Shown piece after piece: positions 33,959-44,904 of a DNA stretch of 64,000 bases. The DNA is from Microbulbifer variabilis ATCC 700307. Its GTDB lineage: Bacteria > Pseudomonadota > Gammaproteobacteria > Pseudomonadales > Cellvibrionaceae. The DNA is taken from assembly GCF_000380565.1 (NCBI RefSeq), contig NZ_AQYJ01000024.1, positions 1-64,000 of the forward strand. Reading direction: 5' to 3'. A program made the position numbers and the translations under genes. The notes under the pieces were generated by a model. It was not told the DNA's origin and did no database searches. It was given only the letters and a program-made list of their open reading frames with translations. Positions within the stretch are counted from its first letter, which is position 1, and each line of letters opens with the position of its first letter.

Positions 33959-35461
33959 ATGAACAAAGAGATCTTGCTGGTAGCCGAGGCGGTATCCAAC
34001 GAGAAGGGCGTTGACCAGGAGATTATTTTCCAGGCCATCGAAGCGGCATTGGCAACGGCCACGAAGAAACGCTACGACGAGGATTCAACCATTGAGGTTA
34101 TCATTGATCGCCGTAGTGGCGACTATGAAACTTTCCGCAGTTGGGAAGTGGTTGATGATGAAACTCTGGCGGAACTGGGCACCCAGTTCACCCTGGAAGA
34201 AGCTCACGAGAAAGATACTGAGCTGAAAGCAGGTGATATCTACCGCGAGCAAGTAGAGAATGTTGAATTCGGCCGCATCGCCGCGCAGACTGCCAAGCAG
34301 GTAATCGTGCAGAAGGTGCGTGAAGCCGAGCGTGCCAAGGTCGTAGACGAATACCGCGATCGGGTTGGCGAAATGGTCAGCGGTACAGTTAAAAAAGTGA
34401 CCCGCGATTTTATTGCTGTGGACTTGGGTAATAACGCTGAAGCGCGCCTGCCTCGTGATCAGCTGGTTGGACGCGAGATTTTCCGCCTAGGTGATCGTGT
34501 GCGCGCAATCCTGCTGGAGATCCAACCGGAAGCCCGCGGCCCTCAATTGATGTTGAGCCGTTCCTGCCCGGAAATGATTATTGAGCTGTTCCGTATCGAG
34601 GTACCGGAAATCTCTGAACAGGTTATTGAAATTAAAGGTGCCGCCCGCGATCCCGGCCTGCGCGCCAAGATCGCCGTGAACACCAATGATGGCCGTATCG
34701 ATCCAGTTGGAGCTTGTGTGGGCATGCGCGGTGCGCGTGTGCAGGCGGTTTCCAACGAGCTGTCTGGTGAGCGTGTCGATATCGTACTGTGGGACGAGAA
34801 CCCCGCTCAGTTCGTAATCAACGCTATGGCGCCTGCGGAAATTGAATCCATTGTTGTGGATGAAGATACCGGGTCCATGGATGTGGCTGTGGCCGAGGAA
34901 AACCTCGCTATGGCTATTGGTCGCAGTGGACAGAATGTTCGTCTCGCTTCTGAGCTTACCCAGTGGCAGATCAATGTCATGAGCACAGACGAGTGGCAAA
35001 ATAAACAGGAAGCAGAGTCCAGCTCCATTATGCAGGTGTTTATTGACCGCCTGGATATCGATGAAGATGTGGCTGCTGTATTGGTTGACGAAGGCTTCAC
35101 CTCTCTCGAGGAGGTGGCCTATGTCCCCATTGAGGAAATGCTCGCGATCGAGGGCTTCGACGAAGATATCGCCGAAGAGCTGCGTGCCCGGGCCAAAGAC
35201 TCCCTGCTGACACAGGCACTGGCCTCTGAAGAGAAGCTGGATGCCTCGGAGCCGCAGGAAGATCTGCTCAACATGGAAGGTATGGAGCGTCACCTGGCCT
35301 TCCAGCTTGCCAGTCGTGGTATCGCTACCATGGAGGATCTGGCAGAGCAGGCGGTTGATGACCTACTCGATATCGAAGGTCTCGACCAAGAACGTGCCGC
35401 AGCGCTGATTATGAAGGCGCGTGAGCCCTGGTTCGCTGATGACAGCGGCGAACAGGCTTAA
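33959..35461 (+). CDS. nusA: Transcription termination/antitermination factor NusA
   Basis: A 500-residue RNA polymerase-associated factor controlling pausing, termination and antitermination. Order: N-terminal RNAP-binding domain (about 1-125), S1 domain (about 135-200, [24 protein letters not shown]), KH1 and KH2 (about 205-345, with [22 protein letters not shown] and [16 protein letters not shown]), and two C-terminal acidic helical repeats (about 365-495). The last two match the E. coli-type AR1/AR2 domains. I use ATG 33959 ([18 protein letters not shown]), which fits the family; an upstream TTG is in frame. Confidence 0.96.
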   Translation: MNKEILLVAEAVSNEKGVDQEIIFQAIEAALATATKKRYDEDSTIEVIIDRRSGDYETFRSWEVVDDETLAELGTQFTLEEAHEKDTELKAGDIYREQVENVEFGRIAAQTAKQVIVQKVREAERAKVVDEYRDRVGEMVSGTVKKVTRDFIAVDLGNNAEARLPRDQLVGREIFRLGDRVRAILLEIQPEARGPQLMLSRSCPEMIIELFRIEVPEISEQVIEIKGAARDPGLRAKIAVNTNDGRIDPVGACVGMRGARVQAVSNELSGERVDIVLWDENPAQFVINAMAPAEIESIVVDEDTGSMDVAVAEENLAMAIGRSGQNVRLASELTQWQINVMSTDEWQNKQEAESSSIMQVFIDRLDIDEDVAAVLVDEGFTSLEEVAYVPIEEMLAIEGFDEDIAEELRARAKDSLLTQALASEEKLDASEPQEDLLNMEGMERHLAFQLASRGIATMEDLAEQAVDDLLDIEGLDQERAAALIMKAREPWFADDSGEQA

Positions 35462-35525
35462 ACATAACGACACAAGACATACGTATAAATAACCCCCTCC
35501 GACCAAGTGACTTTTAGGAGAGAGA

Positions 35526-38360
35526 ATGGCCGAAGTAACAGTTAGCGAACTCGCCAAATCGGTTGGTGCCACCGAAGACCGTCTGCTCAAGCAGATGAAA
35601 GAAGCGGGTTTGCCTCACACCTCTGCGACTGCGGTGGTGTCAGATGAGGAGAAGCAGGTCCTGCTCAGTTTCCTGAAAAGTAGTCACGGGGAGCAGGGCG
35701 CGAGCCCGCGCAAGATCACCTTAAAGCGCAAGACCACGACCACACTGAAAACCGGCTCTGGCACAGGCCGCAAGACTGTGAACGTGGAAGTTCGCAAGAA
35801 GCGTACTTATGTAAAGCGCCCGCAGGCTGAACTTGAAGCGGGAGCAAACACCGCGGAAACCCTGGAAAGCGTTTCAGCTGCAGAGGCCGAAGAGGCTCGA
35901 CTGCAAGCCGAGGCGGAAGCCAGAGCAGCTGCCGAGGCGGAAGCCAAGGCCGCAGCAGAAGCAGCAGAGGCCGCTCGTCGCGCCGCTGAGGAAGAAGAAG
36001 CTCGCTTGAAAGCCGAAGCGGAAGCCAAGGCTGCCGCAGAGGCAGAAGCGAAGGCCGCAGCCGAAGAGAAGGCTGCAAAAGAGGCAGATGTGACCCAGAA
36101 AGCTGAGAGCAAGCCCGCGCAGAAAGCGGAGCCCGCAGCTCCAATCCGTTCAAGCTATGTAGACGATATCGAGGCTATGCGTATTGCCGCGATGGAACGT
36201 CGCAAGCAGCAGGCGGAGCAGGAGAAGCGCGAACTCGAAGAGAAAAAAGCCAAGGTAGAGGCCGACCGACGTGCGGCCCAAGAGAAGAAGGAAAAAGCTG
36301 CACAGGCCGCCAAGGTGAAGCCCGCGAAAGCAGCTGAGAAAACTGAAGAAGTTAAGCCTTCTTTACGTCGCAAGCTCGAGGCTGCTGCTCCGGCTGAGGC
36401 CGATCGATCCGAGGATGAGCCGCGTAAACGCCGCGGGCGTCGCTCCAAGTCCGGGCCGAAGAAGTCCAGCAAAACAGCGCTGTACGAGCAGGCCTTGGAA
36501 GTATTTGAAGAAGACGAAGCCAGTAAGCGCAGTACGCGCTCCCTGTCCCGTGCGAGCGTGAAAATGAAGCCAACTCACGGCTTTAAACGGCCTACGGAGA
36601 AGCAGGTGTACGAAGTTCAGTTGGGCGAAACGATTACTGTTGGCGAACTCGCCAAGCAGATGAATGTGAAGGCCGGTGAATTGATCAAGCGCCTGATGAA
36701 AATGGGTGAGATGGTCACTATCAACCAGAGCCTGGACCGTGAAACTGCTCAGTTGATCGCTGAAGAGATGGGGCACAAGGTGGTATACCGCTCCGAGACT
36801 GAGCTGGAAGATAGCCTGGTAGCGCAAGCCCAGGCTCAGGAGGGCACAGAGGTTACCCGCGCGCCGGTAGTGACTGTTATGGGCCACGTTGACCACGGCA
36901 AAACTTCTCTGCTCGACTATATCCGCAAAACCAAAGTGGCTTCCGGTGAGGCTGGCGGTATTACCCAGCATATTGGTGCCTATCGAGTGAAAACCAGCCA
37001 GGGCGAGGTCGCCTTCCTGGATACCCCGGGACATGCCGCCTTTACTGCAATGCGTGCTCGTGGAGCCCAGGCTACCGATGTGGTAATCCTGGTGGTCGCT
37101 GCCGATGATGGTGTAATGCCGCAGACTGAAGAGGCTGTAAACCACGCTCGTGCTGCTGGTGTACCGCTGGTTGTCGCCGTGAACAAGTGCGATAAAGAAG
37201 CCGCCGACCCCGATCGTGTGAAAAATGAGCTGGCTGCGAAAGACGTAATCCCGGAAGACTGGGGCGGCGATACCCAGTTCATCAACGTATCCGCGCATAC
37301 TGGCCAGGGTATTGATGACTTGCTGGAGGCAGTTTCCCTACAGGCGGAAATGCTCGAGCTGAAGGCCAAGGTAAATGTGCCGGCCACCGGTGTTGTAATT
37401 GAATCCCGCCTGGAAAAAGGTCGCGGTGTGGTTGCCACCCTGTTAGTACAGAATGGTGAGCTGAAGCGCGGCGATATTATTCTGGCCGGCCAGAGCTATG
37501 GCCGCGTGCGCGCCATGACTAACGAACACGGCAAGCAGGTTAAGGAAGCTGGCCCGTCTACCCCGGTAGAGCTACTGGGTCTGGACTCCACTCCAAATGC
37601 CGGTGATGAATTCATGGTTGTCGCGGATGAGCGTAAGGCCCGTGAAGTTGCCGAGCAGCGCGCTGAAAAAGAGCGCAGTGAGCGTATGCAACGTCAGCAG
37701 GCTGCGAAGCTGGAAAACATGTTTGCAGATATGGAAGCTGGCGAGCGCAAGGTTCTGCCGGTTGTTATCAAGGCTGACGTGCGCGGCTCCCTGGAAGCCA
37801 TCCTGGGTGCCCTGGCGGATATCGGCAACGAAGAAGTTTCCGTAAACGTTGTATCCAGCGGTGTAGGTGGTATTGCCGAAAATGATATCAACCTGGCCCT
37901 GACCTCCGGCGCTATTGTATTGGGCTTCAATACCCGTGCCGATGCAGCCGCACGCAAGACTGCCGAAACCGAAGGGGTTGAGGTTCGCTACTACAGCGTA
38001 ATCTACAACCTGCTCGATGAAGTGAAGCAGGCCCTGTCCGGCATGCTGGACCCGGAAGTTCGCGAAGAGATTGTTGGTATTGCCGAGGTGCGCGACGTAT
38101 TCCGCTCGCCGAAGTTTGGTGCGATTGCCGGGTGTATGGTGACCGAGGGTACCGTCTACCGTAACAAGCCGATCCGCGTACTGCGTGACAACGTTGTAAT
38201 CTATCAGGGTGAGTTGGAATCCCTGCGTCGTTTCAAGGACGATGTGCAAGAAGTGCGCAACGGTATGGAGTGTGGTATCGGGGTGAAGGACTACAACGAT
38301 GTGAAACCTGGCGACCAGATCGAAGTTTACGATATCGTCAAGGTAGCCCGCGAACTGTAA
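35526..38360 (+). CDS. infB: Translation initiation factor IF-2
   Basis: A 944-residue GTPase that delivers fMet-tRNA to the 30S initiation complex. An IF2-N domain at residues 1-50 is followed by an alanine/glutamate/lysine-rich charged linker (about 100-330) that must be helical or disordered. A second IF2-N domain lies near 365. The G domain has GHVDHGKTS (about 452), DTPGH and NKCD, and domains II-IV end with the fMet-binding C-terminus. AGGAGAGAGA before ATG 35526 is a strong ribosome binding site. The linker is long and highly repetitive at DNA level. Confidence 0.96.
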   Translation: MAEVTVSELAKSVGATEDRLLKQMKEAGLPHTSATAVVSDEEKQVLLSFLKSSHGEQGASPRKITLKRKTTTTLKTGSGTGRKTVNVEVRKKRTYVKRPQAELEAGANTAETLESVSAAEAEEARLQAEAEARAAAEAEAKAAAEAAEAARRAAEEEEARLKAEAEAKAAAEAEAKAAAEEKAAKEADVTQKAESKPAQKAEPAAPIRSSYVDDIEAMRIAAMERRKQQAEQEKRELEEKKAKVEADRRAAQEKKEKAAQAAKVKPAKAAEKTEEVKPSLRRKLEAAAPAEADRSEDEPRKRRGRRSKSGPKKSSKTALYEQALEVFEEDEASKRSTRSLSRASVKMKPTHGFKRPTEKQVYEVQLGETITVGELAKQMNVKAGELIKRLMKMGEMVTINQSLDRETAQLIAEEMGHKVVYRSETELEDSLVAQAQAQEGTEVTRAPVVTVMGHVDHGKTSLLDYIRKTKVASGEAGGITQHIGAYRVKTSQGEVAFLDTPGHAAFTAMRARGAQATDVVILVVAADDGVMPQTEEAVNHARAAGVPLVVAVNKCDKEAADPDRVKNELAAKDVIPEDWGGDTQFINVSAHTGQGIDDLLEAVSLQAEMLELKAKVNVPATGVVIESRLEKGRGVVATLLVQNGELKRGDIILAGQSYGRVRAMTNEHGKQVKEAGPSTPVELLGLDSTPNAGDEFMVVADERKAREVAEQRAEKERSERMQRQQAAKLENMFADMEAGERKVLPVVIKADVRGSLEAILGALADIGNEEVSVNVVSSGVGGIAENDINLALTSGAIVLGFNTRADAAARKTAETEGVEVRYYSVIYNLLDEVKQALSGMLDPEVREEIVGIAEVRDVFRSPKFGAIAGCMVTEGTVYRNKPIRVLRDNVVIYQGELESLRRFKDDVQEVRNGMECGIGVKDYNDVKPGDQIEVYDIVKVAREL

Positions 38361-38384
38361 AGCGTTCCGGACCGGATGAAAGAG

Positions 38385-38414
38385 AAACCCGCGCGGCTTG
38401 GCCGTGCGGGTTTT
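38385..38414 (+). terminator. Terminator/attenuator between infB and rbfA
   Basis: AAACCCGCGCGGC (38385-38397) pairs with GCCGTGCGGGTTT (38401-38413) with one G-T pair, followed by T's. Confidence 0.75.
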
Positions 38415-38449
38415 CCTGTCTTTAAACCGCCATTCTCAATAGGTAAACA

Positions 38450-38848
38450 ATGGCAAGAGAATTCCACCGCGCAGATCGCGTTGCCGATGCCATGCGCCGC
38501 GAGCTGGCCCAGTTGATTCAGCACGAGATACGTGACCCCCGCCTGGGTATGGTCAACGTCAACGATGTTGAAGTCAGCCGCGATCTGACCGTTGCTAAAG
38601 TATTTGTCACCTTTGTGGGTGAGGACGACCGCAGCAAAATTAATACTTCCGTGGAAGTGCTGAACAAAGCCGCAGGCTTTCTGCGTACGCAGCTCGCGCG
38701 CGCGATCCAGATTCGCACTATTCCCCGTTTGCACTTCCGCTACGACGAAACCTCGGTGCGTGGCCAGGCGCTGTCTGCCCTGATCGACAAGGCGGTTAAA
38801 GAAGATCGCAAGCACCAAGACGACGATAGCGACTCTAACGAAGATTGA
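38450..38848 (+). CDS. rbfA: Ribosome-binding factor A
   Basis: A 132-residue KH-type 30S maturation and cold-adaptation factor. Family features: FHRADRVADAMRRELAQLIQHEIRDPRLGMVNVNDVEVSRDLTVAKVFVTF at the N-terminus and LRTQLARAIQIRTIPRLHFRYDE in the second half. The C-terminus is short and acidic. It overlaps no neighbour and is three bases from truB. Confidence 0.95.
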   Translation: MAREFHRADRVADAMRRELAQLIQHEIRDPRLGMVNVNDVEVSRDLTVAKVFVTFVGEDDRSKINTSVEVLNKAAGFLRTQLARAIQIRTIPRLHFRYDETSVRGQALSALIDKAVKEDRKHQDDDSDSNED

Positions 38849-38851
38849 TCC

Positions 38852-39793
38852 ATGGGCCGCAGACCAAAATGGGGCCGGCCGGTTCACGGCGTGCTGTTAT
38901 TGAACAAGCCCGCCGGGATTACCGCCAACGACGCCCTGCAAAAAGCCAAACGACTCTTTTTCGCCAATCGCGCCGGTCATACTGGAGCGCTGGACCCCCT
39001 GGCAACCGGTGTATTGCCGATCTGTTTCGGCGAGGCGACCAAGTTCTCCCAGTACCTGCTCGATGCGGACAAGCGTTATCGCAGTACTTTTGTTTTCGGC
39101 ATGACCACTGCCAGTGGCGATGCTGATGGCGATGTACTGGAAACCAAAGATGCTTCCGGTTTGACCGAAGAAGCCGTGCTGAAAGCGATGGAGGCTTTCC
39201 GCGGTCGCATCAAGCAGGTGCCGTCCATGTACTCGGCCCTCAAGCACAAGGGGCAGCCGCTGTATAAGTTGGCTCGCCAGGGTTTGGAAGTGGAGCGCGA
39301 GGCGCGGGAAGTGGAGATTTTTGAATTTGAACTGCTGAGCTTTACAGCGGGCGCCCAGCCCCGTGCGGAAGTTGAGGTGCACTGCTCCAAGGGCACTTAC
39401 ATTCGCAGTATTGCCGAAGACCTGGGCCAGGCCCTGGGTGTCGGTGCCTATGTGGAAGAGTTGCATCGCAGCGCCGCCGGCCCCTACGACGAAGCGGATT
39501 CAGTGACCCTGGATGAACTCACCGAAGAGCGTGGTGAGGGTCGGGCGGAAGAGCTGGACCACCATCTGTTACCAGTGGACTCCCCTGCCTCCTCATTGGC
39601 CAAACTCATACTGCCAGATGACTCTGGTTACTATGTGCGACAAGGGCAGCCAGTAATGGATTTACAGGTCTATCGTATCGGTGCGGAAGGTGATATGGTG
39701 CGCCTCTTCCTGGAAAATGGTGATTTTCTGGGTGTGGGAGAAATTACTGACGACGGGTGCGTAGCGCCTCGGCGTCTGGTAAGTGGCACCTGA
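38852..39793 (+). CDS. truB: tRNA pseudouridine(55) synthase TruB
   Basis: A 313-residue enzyme that makes pseudouridine 55 in the T-loop of tRNAs. It has GVLLLNKPAGITANDALQKAKR, the catalytic-aspartate motif GHTGALDPLATGVLPICFGEATK, and later KGTYIRSIAEDLGQALGVGAYVEELHR, followed by a C-terminal PUA-like domain. The start is ATG 38852, directly after rbfA, indicating cotranscription. Confidence 0.96.
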   Translation: MGRRPKWGRPVHGVLLLNKPAGITANDALQKAKRLFFANRAGHTGALDPLATGVLPICFGEATKFSQYLLDADKRYRSTFVFGMTTASGDADGDVLETKDASGLTEEAVLKAMEAFRGRIKQVPSMYSALKHKGQPLYKLARQGLEVEREAREVEIFEFELLSFTAGAQPRAEVEVHCSKGTYIRSIAEDLGQALGVGAYVEELHRSAAGPYDEADSVTLDELTEERGEGRAEELDHHLLPVDSPASSLAKLILPDDSGYYVRQGQPVMDLQVYRIGAEGDMVRLFLENGDFLGVGEITDDGCVAPRRLVSGT

Positions 39794-39939
39794 GCACAAG
39801 CCGCTATATTGGTGATAACTAATTAAGCGGTGTGAGTGAAAGTGCCGGGCGGTTGCGCCCACAATAGCGATTAGCTGGTCTGTAAATATGCACGGGCCAG
39901 CCGGATCTTTTAAAGCATATTACGACGAGGTAATTCGTT

Positions 39940-40209
39940 ATGGCACTGACTGCAGTTGAAAAAGCAGCCATCCTGAAAGAGCACGGCCAATCCGAAGGCG
40001 ATACCGGTTCCCCGGAAGTCCAGGTAGCCCTGCTGACCGCCAATATCAACAAACTGCAGGGTCACTTCTCTGCGCACAAGCAGGATCACCACTCTCGCCG
40101 TGGTCTGATCCGCATGGTAAACCAGCGTCGCAAGCTGCTGGATTACCTGAAGCGCAAGGATCTGAACCGTTACGCACAGCTGATCGCCAAGCTCGGCCTG
40201 CGTCGCTAA
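39940..40209 (+). CDS. rpsO: 30S ribosomal protein S15
   Basis: An 89-residue primary rRNA-binding protein. The sequence is nearly invariant: [29 protein letters not shown], then [29 protein letters not shown]. It has its own terminator and sits directly before pnp, as in E. coli. The ribosome binding site ACGAGG precedes ATG 39940. Confidence 0.97.
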   Translation: MALTAVEKAAILKEHGQSEGDTGSPEVQVALLTANINKLQGHFSAHKQDHHSRRGLIRMVNQRRKLLDYLKRKDLNRYAQLIAKLGLRR

Positions 40210-40216
40210 GACCCTG

Positions 40217-40247
40217 GAATGCCCGCCTTTGGCGGGCATTCTTTTTT
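40217..40247 (+). terminator. Terminator after rpsO
   Basis: GAATGCCCGCC and GGCGGGCATTC make an 11-bp stem with loop TTT, followed by six T's. Confidence 0.9.
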
Positions 40248-40342
40248 AATGCTTGCTAAAAAGTGGCTTAGTTGTCACTTTTGGCAGACACGCAGCATGG
40301 CCTTAAGGGATAAACCCAAATGAAAGTGCTGCGCTTGCACCG

Positions 40343-40446
40343 GCCACCCTGGTCGGTGGCGGTACATCCCCGTACCGCCCTGGGCAGGAGGTTTGGAGCC
40401 CCGGCCCCGGCAAATATGTAGGGGTTACTGGAATGGGCCAGTAACC
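40343..40446 (+). promoter_or_regulatory. pnp leader with stacked hairpins (probable RNase III/PNPase autoregulation)
   Basis: Three hairpins precede pnp: CCACC/GGTGG (40343-40358), a perfect GGCGGTAC/GTACCGCC (40358-40379), and GGTTACTGG/CCAGTAACC (40423-40446) just before the ribosome binding site. In E. coli an RNase III-cleaved leader hairpin mediates pnp autocontrol. The same kind of control is inferred here. Confidence 0.55.
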
Positions 40447-40467
40447 GTAAGGAAATAGGAAAAACTA

Positions 40468-42591
40468 GTGAATCCAGTAAGCAAAACTTTCCAATACGGA
40501 CAACACCAAGTCACCATCGAGACCGGCCGTATTGCGCGCCAGGCTACCGGTGCTGCCCTGGTTAGCATGGGAGAGACTGTCGTCCTGTGTACTGTTGTCG
40601 GCGCTAAAGAAGCCAAGCCAGATCAGGGCTTCTTCCCGTTGTCCGTGCACTATCAAGAAAAAGCCTACGCGGCTGGCAAAATTCCCGGTGGTTTCTTCAA
40701 GCGTGAAGGCCGCCCGTCTGAAAAAGAAACCCTGACTTCCCGTCTGATCGATCGCCCGATCCGCCCGCTGTTCCCGAACGGCTTTATGAATGAAGTTCAG
40801 GTGATGTGTACTGTTCTCTCCGCGGAGAAGGACATGGATCCGGATATCGCTGCCATGATCGGCACTTCCGCAGCGCTGTCTGTTTCCGGTATTCCCTTCG
40901 CTGGCCCCATCGGTGCTGCGCGTGTGGGTTACACCCAGCAAGACGGCTACCTGCTGAACCCGGGCTACGAAGCTCTGAAGACCTCCGAGCTGGACATGGT
41001 CGTTGCCGGTACCAAAGACGCCGTACTGATGGTGGAGTCCGAAGCCCAGGAGCTGCCGGAAGACATCATGCTGGGTGCCGTACTCTACGCACACCAGGAA
41101 ATGCAGGCCATTATCAAGGTTTGTGAAGAGCTGAAAGCGGAAGCGGGCAAGCCCCAATGGGACTGGCAGGCTCCGGCGGAAAACACCGAGCTGAAAGCTG
41201 CCCTGGACGCTCAGTTTGGCGAGAAGGTTGCCGAAGCCTACCGCATCACCAACAAGCAAGAGCGCAGCACCCGCCTGGCGGAACTGCGCGGCGAAGCCGC
41301 TGAAGCCCTGGCTACCGAAGAAATTAGCGCCGATCTGGTAAAAAGCTACTTCGGCAAGCTGGAGAAGAAGCTGGTGCGCGGCGCTGTAGTGCGTGGCGAG
41401 CCCCGTATCGACGGTCGCGACAGCAAGACTGTACGTTCGATCGCTGTGGAAGTTGGCGCTCTGCCCAAGTCCCACGGCTCTGCGCTGTTCACCCGTGGTG
41501 AGACCCAGGCTCTGGTAGTGGCTACCCTCGGTTCCACTGGTGATGCACAGATCATCGACGCCCTGGAAGGTGAGCGCAAAGACTACTTTATGCTGCACTA
41601 CAACTTCCCTCCCTACTCTGTAGGTGAAGCGGGTCGTGTCGGTGCTACCGGTCGTCGCGAAATCGGTCACGGCCGCCTCGCTCGTCGCGGTATCGCTGCA
41701 GTTCTGCCGAGCCCGGACAGCTTCCCCTACACCGTGCGTGTGGTTTCCGAAATCACTGAATCCAACGGTTCCAGTTCCATGGCTTCCGTTTGTGGTTCCA
41801 GCCTGGCGCTGATGGATGCGGGTGTTCCGCTGAAGGCACCGGTAGCCGGTATCGCTATGGGCCTGGTGAAGGAAGACGAAGGCTATGCGGTTCTGACCGA
41901 TATCCTCGGTGACGAAGACCACCTCGGCGATATGGACTTCAAAGTAGCGGGTACCGCCTCTGGTGTGACCGCGCTGCAGATGGACATTAAGATCGAAGGT
42001 ATTACCGAAGAGATTATGGAAACCGCTCTGGAGCAGGCCCTGCAAGCGCGTCTGCACATCCTCGCGGAAATGAACAAGGTGATCGACTCTTCCCGTACCA
42101 CCGTGAATGAGAACGCACCGCGCTACGCGACCCTGAAGATTCATCCGGACAAGATCCGCGACGTGATTGGTAAGGGCGGTGCGACTATCCGCTCCATCAC
42201 TGAAGAGACCGGCGCCTCCATCGATATCGAAGATGACGGCACTATCAAGGTCTTCGGTGAAGACGGTGAGAGCCTGGAAGCGGCGGTAACCCGCATCGAG
42301 GAAATCACTGCGGAAGCTGAGATCGGCGCTATCTACGAGGGCACTGTGGTGCGTATCGTGGACTTCGGTGCATTCGTTAACTTCCTGCCGGGTAAAGACG
42401 GCCTGGTACACATCTCCCAGATTGCTGAGGAGCGTGTTAACGCTGTAACTGATTACCTGAGTGAAGGCCAGAAGGTATTCGTAAAGGTACTGGACGTGGA
42501 CCAGCGTGGACGTATCAAGCTCTCTATCAAAGAAGCCAAAGCCGATCAGGCTGCTTCTGCAGAGGAGAAGCAGGGTTCCGAAGAGGCGTAA
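40468..42591 (+). CDS. pnp: Polyribonucleotide nucleotidyltransferase (PNPase)
   Basis: A 707-residue 3'-5' phosphorolytic exoribonuclease of the RNA degradosome. It has two RNase PH domains (the second with [39 protein letters not shown] and the [21 protein letters not shown] active-site block), a KH domain ([25 protein letters not shown], about 560-620) and a C-terminal S1 domain (about 625-690). The start is GTG 40468 with AAGGAAATAGG upstream. A terminator follows. Confidence 0.97.
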   Translation: MNPVSKTFQYGQHQVTIETGRIARQATGAALVSMGETVVLCTVVGAKEAKPDQGFFPLSVHYQEKAYAAGKIPGGFFKREGRPSEKETLTSRLIDRPIRPLFPNGFMNEVQVMCTVLSAEKDMDPDIAAMIGTSAALSVSGIPFAGPIGAARVGYTQQDGYLLNPGYEALKTSELDMVVAGTKDAVLMVESEAQELPEDIMLGAVLYAHQEMQAIIKVCEELKAEAGKPQWDWQAPAENTELKAALDAQFGEKVAEAYRITNKQERSTRLAELRGEAAEALATEEISADLVKSYFGKLEKKLVRGAVVRGEPRIDGRDSKTVRSIAVEVGALPKSHGSALFTRGETQALVVATLGSTGDAQIIDALEGERKDYFMLHYNFPPYSVGEAGRVGATGRREIGHGRLARRGIAAVLPSPDSFPYTVRVVSEITESNGSSSMASVCGSSLALMDAGVPLKAPVAGIAMGLVKEDEGYAVLTDILGDEDHLGDMDFKVAGTASGVTALQMDIKIEGITEEIMETALEQALQARLHILAEMNKVIDSSRTTVNENAPRYATLKIHPDKIRDVIGKGGATIRSITEETGASIDIEDDGTIKVFGEDGESLEAAVTRIEEITAEAEIGAIYEGTVVRIVDFGAFVNFLPGKDGLVHISQIAEERVNAVTDYLSEGQKVFVKVLDVDQRGRIKLSIKEAKADQAASAEEKQGSEEA

Positions 42592-42610
42592 GCCTTAAAA
42601 GACCTGAAAA

Positions 42611-42637
42611 AACCCGGCCTTGAGCCGGGTTTTTTTA
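42611..42637 (+). terminator. Terminator after pnp
   Basis: AACCCGGC and GCCGGGTT form an 8-bp stem with a CTTGA loop and a seven-base T-run. Confidence 0.85.
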
Positions 42638-42721
42638 TGGATTTTTTAAGGGGGGCAGAGCCTTTATGGCATTTAGTAAAGATATTTTTAGGTTAGAATC
42701 CAAAGAAAAAAGGGGAAAACC

Positions 42722-43372
42722 TTGCTTAATTTCTGGCTTCTCGACCTAATACTTGGGCTCACCTGCCTGTTGATGGCCAATCAATACTGGTACCTCACAC
42801 GAGAGCGTTTCCAATCTGCGGCTTTGATTATTGTCGCTGCATTGTTGTGCATGGCCCTCGCAGCTTTGGTCGGTGCTTACCGCTACGGAATAGACCCCGG
42901 TATAACCGAGCTACATCGGGCACTCTCACGACTTTCCGGCTTTACTTCTTTTCTACTAATTGGCATCGGCCTCCTTTGGGCTCGGCTAGAGCTAACATGG
43001 GGTTCGGATAACCGGGCTCCAGCCTATGTGGTAATGGTGCTGGTCCTCGCCAGCGCAATTGGCTTCAGCGAGAGTGGGATCTTGATGCCTTCGACGGTAG
43101 TGGATCTCTACTCAGCCCTGGGTTTGCTGCTCTGGTTATTGGTGGCCCTATTGGAACTAGTTGGATCTGGCAGACTTCCACGAAACCATGCTCTATTACT
43201 GGGTGGTGGTGCCTTGCTGGCGGTAATAAACGGGCTTTTGATCGGTACTGGTTCTTCGAAGCTGCTGGGCCTGGCGCGCACGAATTGGTTCCACCTCCTT
43301 TTAGCCGTTTCTGTTTTTTCCCTGCTATGTGCGCGGCCGTTGTTTATCCGAGATAAATCTGCTGATGAATGA
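42722..43372 (+). CDS. Hypothetical multi-pass membrane protein
   Basis: A 216-residue protein with about seven hydrophobic helices (for example LDLILGLTCLLMANQYWYL, SAALIIVAALLCMALAALVG, GFTSFLLIGIGLLWA and LLLGGGALLAVINGLLIG). I do not recognise a family with certainty. The start appears to be TTG 42722 behind AAAGGGGAAAA; no ATG gives a better N-terminus. It overlaps the following GFA gene by eight bases, indicating coupled translation. Confidence 0.65.
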   Translation: MLNFWLLDLILGLTCLLMANQYWYLTRERFQSAALIIVAALLCMALAALVGAYRYGIDPGITELHRALSRLSGFTSFLLIGIGLLWARLELTWGSDNRAPAYVVMVLVLASAIGFSESGILMPSTVVDLYSALGLLLWLLVALLELVGSGRLPRNHALLLGGGALLAVINGLLIGTGSSKLLGLARTNWFHLLLAVSVFSLLCARPLFIRDKSADE

Positions 43373-43775
43373 AATAACTACCAAACTGCAAGGGGGCTGC
43401 CACTGTGGAGCCGTGCGTTTTACTGCTCTGTATAAGCGTAACAATGATGACCCCTTGGTAGCTCACGCTTGTAATTGCTCTATGTGTGAAAAGCTAGGCT
43501 ATTTGCACTTGATAGTGCCTGCGCAGAATTTTGAGCTGGTGAGCGGAGAGGATGTGCTCAGCTGCTACACCTTCAATACAGGTGTTGCCAGGCACTATTT
43601 TTGTAGCCGCTGTGGGGTGAAGTCTTTTTATATCCCACGCTCAAACCCTGATGGCTACAGTCTCAATGCTCGATGTCTGGATGAGCGGCCGCGCGGACTT
43701 AAAGTGCAGCCTTTCGATGGGCAGAACTGGGAACAGCATGCAGCAGAGCTGGCGCACCTGAGCCAGAATGAGTAA
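43365..43775 (+). CDS. GFA-family zinc-binding protein (second copy)
   Basis: A 136-residue member of the glutathione-dependent formaldehyde-activating-like family. Cysteine pairs are GGCHCGAVRF, CNCSMCEK and FCSRCGVKSF, giving the usual CxC/CxxC/CxxC zinc sites. It is only distantly similar to the protein at 28966-29388. Its ATG overlaps the stop region of the upstream membrane-protein gene, so the two are cotranscribed. Confidence 0.88.
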   Translation: MNEITTKLQGGCHCGAVRFTALYKRNNDDPLVAHACNCSMCEKLGYLHLIVPAQNFELVSGEDVLSCYTFNTGVARHYFCSRCGVKSFYIPRSNPDGYSLNARCLDERPRGLKVQPFDGQNWEQHAAELAHLSQNE

Positions 43776-43843
43776 TTATCGAGCCCCACCTCTTTTGTAT
43801 CGCTGCAGTGAAACGGGGCTAACTTGACGCTATTTAAAACCCT

Positions 43844-43867
43844 CGGTGGAGGGTGACTTCTCCACCG
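43844..43867 (+). promoter_or_regulatory. Hairpin covering the ribosome binding site of the zntB-like gene
   Basis: CGGTGGAG (43844-43851) pairs perfectly with CTCCACCG (43860-43867), ending two bases before ATG 43869 and burying the only GGAGG. Initiation would need this stem to open. Confidence 0.5.
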
Positions 43868-43868
43868 G

Positions 43869-44864
43869 ATGTTTAGCGAATGGAATTTTAAGTCCATGGA
43901 ATCTGGGCATATTCACGCAACCCTGCTTGATAGGAATGGCTCAGGCCGGGAAATGACCTGGCCTGAAGTGGAGTCCTGGCATCCCCGCCAGGGCTTGCTG
44001 TGGCTTCACTTCGATAGCGCTGATGAAGAGGTTTCAGCTTGGATACGCGATAATAGTGGGCTGCAGCCTGTGGTTGTAGAGGCGTTGTTGGCTAAAGAGA
44101 TTCGACCGCGCACCCTGGCTGTCGATGATGGACTTTTCCTTGCAATGTGTGGAGTGGACCCAAAGCACAAGTCCCGGAGGGAAAACCGGGTCTCTATTCG
44201 AATTTGGGTGGAAGAGAACCGTATTATCAGCACCGGTAAAAGACGCCTGTTGGCAGAGGAGGATTTGATTTCCCGTCTGCGCAGTGGTTGTGGACCGCGT
44301 GGTACTGCAGCACTGGTAGTGTCCCTGGCTGATCTGCTTGTGCTGCGCATGGGAGACCGGGTTGATGACTTTGAAGAAAAGGTTGACGCGCTTGAGGATC
44401 AGTTACTCGAGTGGTCGGTGAAGGGCCTGGGTGCGAATTTAGTCCAGTTTCGCAAGCGGACAATTGCCCTGCGACGATACCTCTGTCTGCAGAGGGAGGT
44501 TTTAACTCGTATGCAGCAGGAGTCGGTACCCTGGTTTGATGAAGGGAGCCATGTCTTACTGGCGGATATCAACGAACGCTTGCAGCGGCACATCGATGAT
44601 ATAGATACAGTGCGTGAGCGGGCGGCGATTGCCCAGGAGGAGCTGCTGAGTCGTAATTCCGACCAACTCAACAGTCGTATGTATGTTTTGTCGATGGTTG
44701 CAGCAATTTTCCTGCCTTTAAGCTTTTTAACCGGGTTGTTTGGAATTAATGTCGGTGGGATTCCATGGGCGCAAGCTCGAGAGGGGTTCCTGGCATTTTG
44801 TATTCTGCTGGCAATAGCACTTGCCGGACAAGTCGCTTTTTTTTACTGGAAAAAGTGGCTCTGA
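43869..44864 (+). CDS. zntB: CorA-family divalent metal transporter, ZntB type
   Basis: A 331-residue protein with a large cytoplasmic N-terminal domain, a long helix (about 180-270) and two C-terminal membrane helices. The pore signature is FLTGLFGINVGGIPWA, i.e. GIN with the NxGGIP extension typical of ZntB, not the GMN of CorA. ZntB moves zinc, probably by proton-coupled uptake. The C-terminus KKWL matches the family. The start may be ATG 43869 or ATG 43896; the first gives a family-like length. A hairpin lies immediately upstream of the first. Confidence 0.85.
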   Translation: MFSEWNFKSMESGHIHATLLDRNGSGREMTWPEVESWHPRQGLLWLHFDSADEEVSAWIRDNSGLQPVVVEALLAKEIRPRTLAVDDGLFLAMCGVDPKHKSRRENRVSIRIWVEENRIISTGKRRLLAEEDLISRLRSGCGPRGTAALVVSLADLLVLRMGDRVDDFEEKVDALEDQLLEWSVKGLGANLVQFRKRTIALRRYLCLQREVLTRMQQESVPWFDEGSHVLLADINERLQRHIDDIDTVRERAAIAQEELLSRNSDQLNSRMYVLSMVAAIFLPLSFLTGLFGINVGGIPWAQAREGFLAFCILLAIALAGQVAFFYWKKWL

Positions 44865-44904
44865 GGCTCCCTCCAATCCCCTGTGAAGGAAGCTCTTTAT
44901 CTGG

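Noticed and set aside
40465-42411. A 648-codon minus-strand frame across pnp
   Set aside because: It is a shadow of the highly expressed pnp gene, caused by strong codon bias; the translation has no family features.
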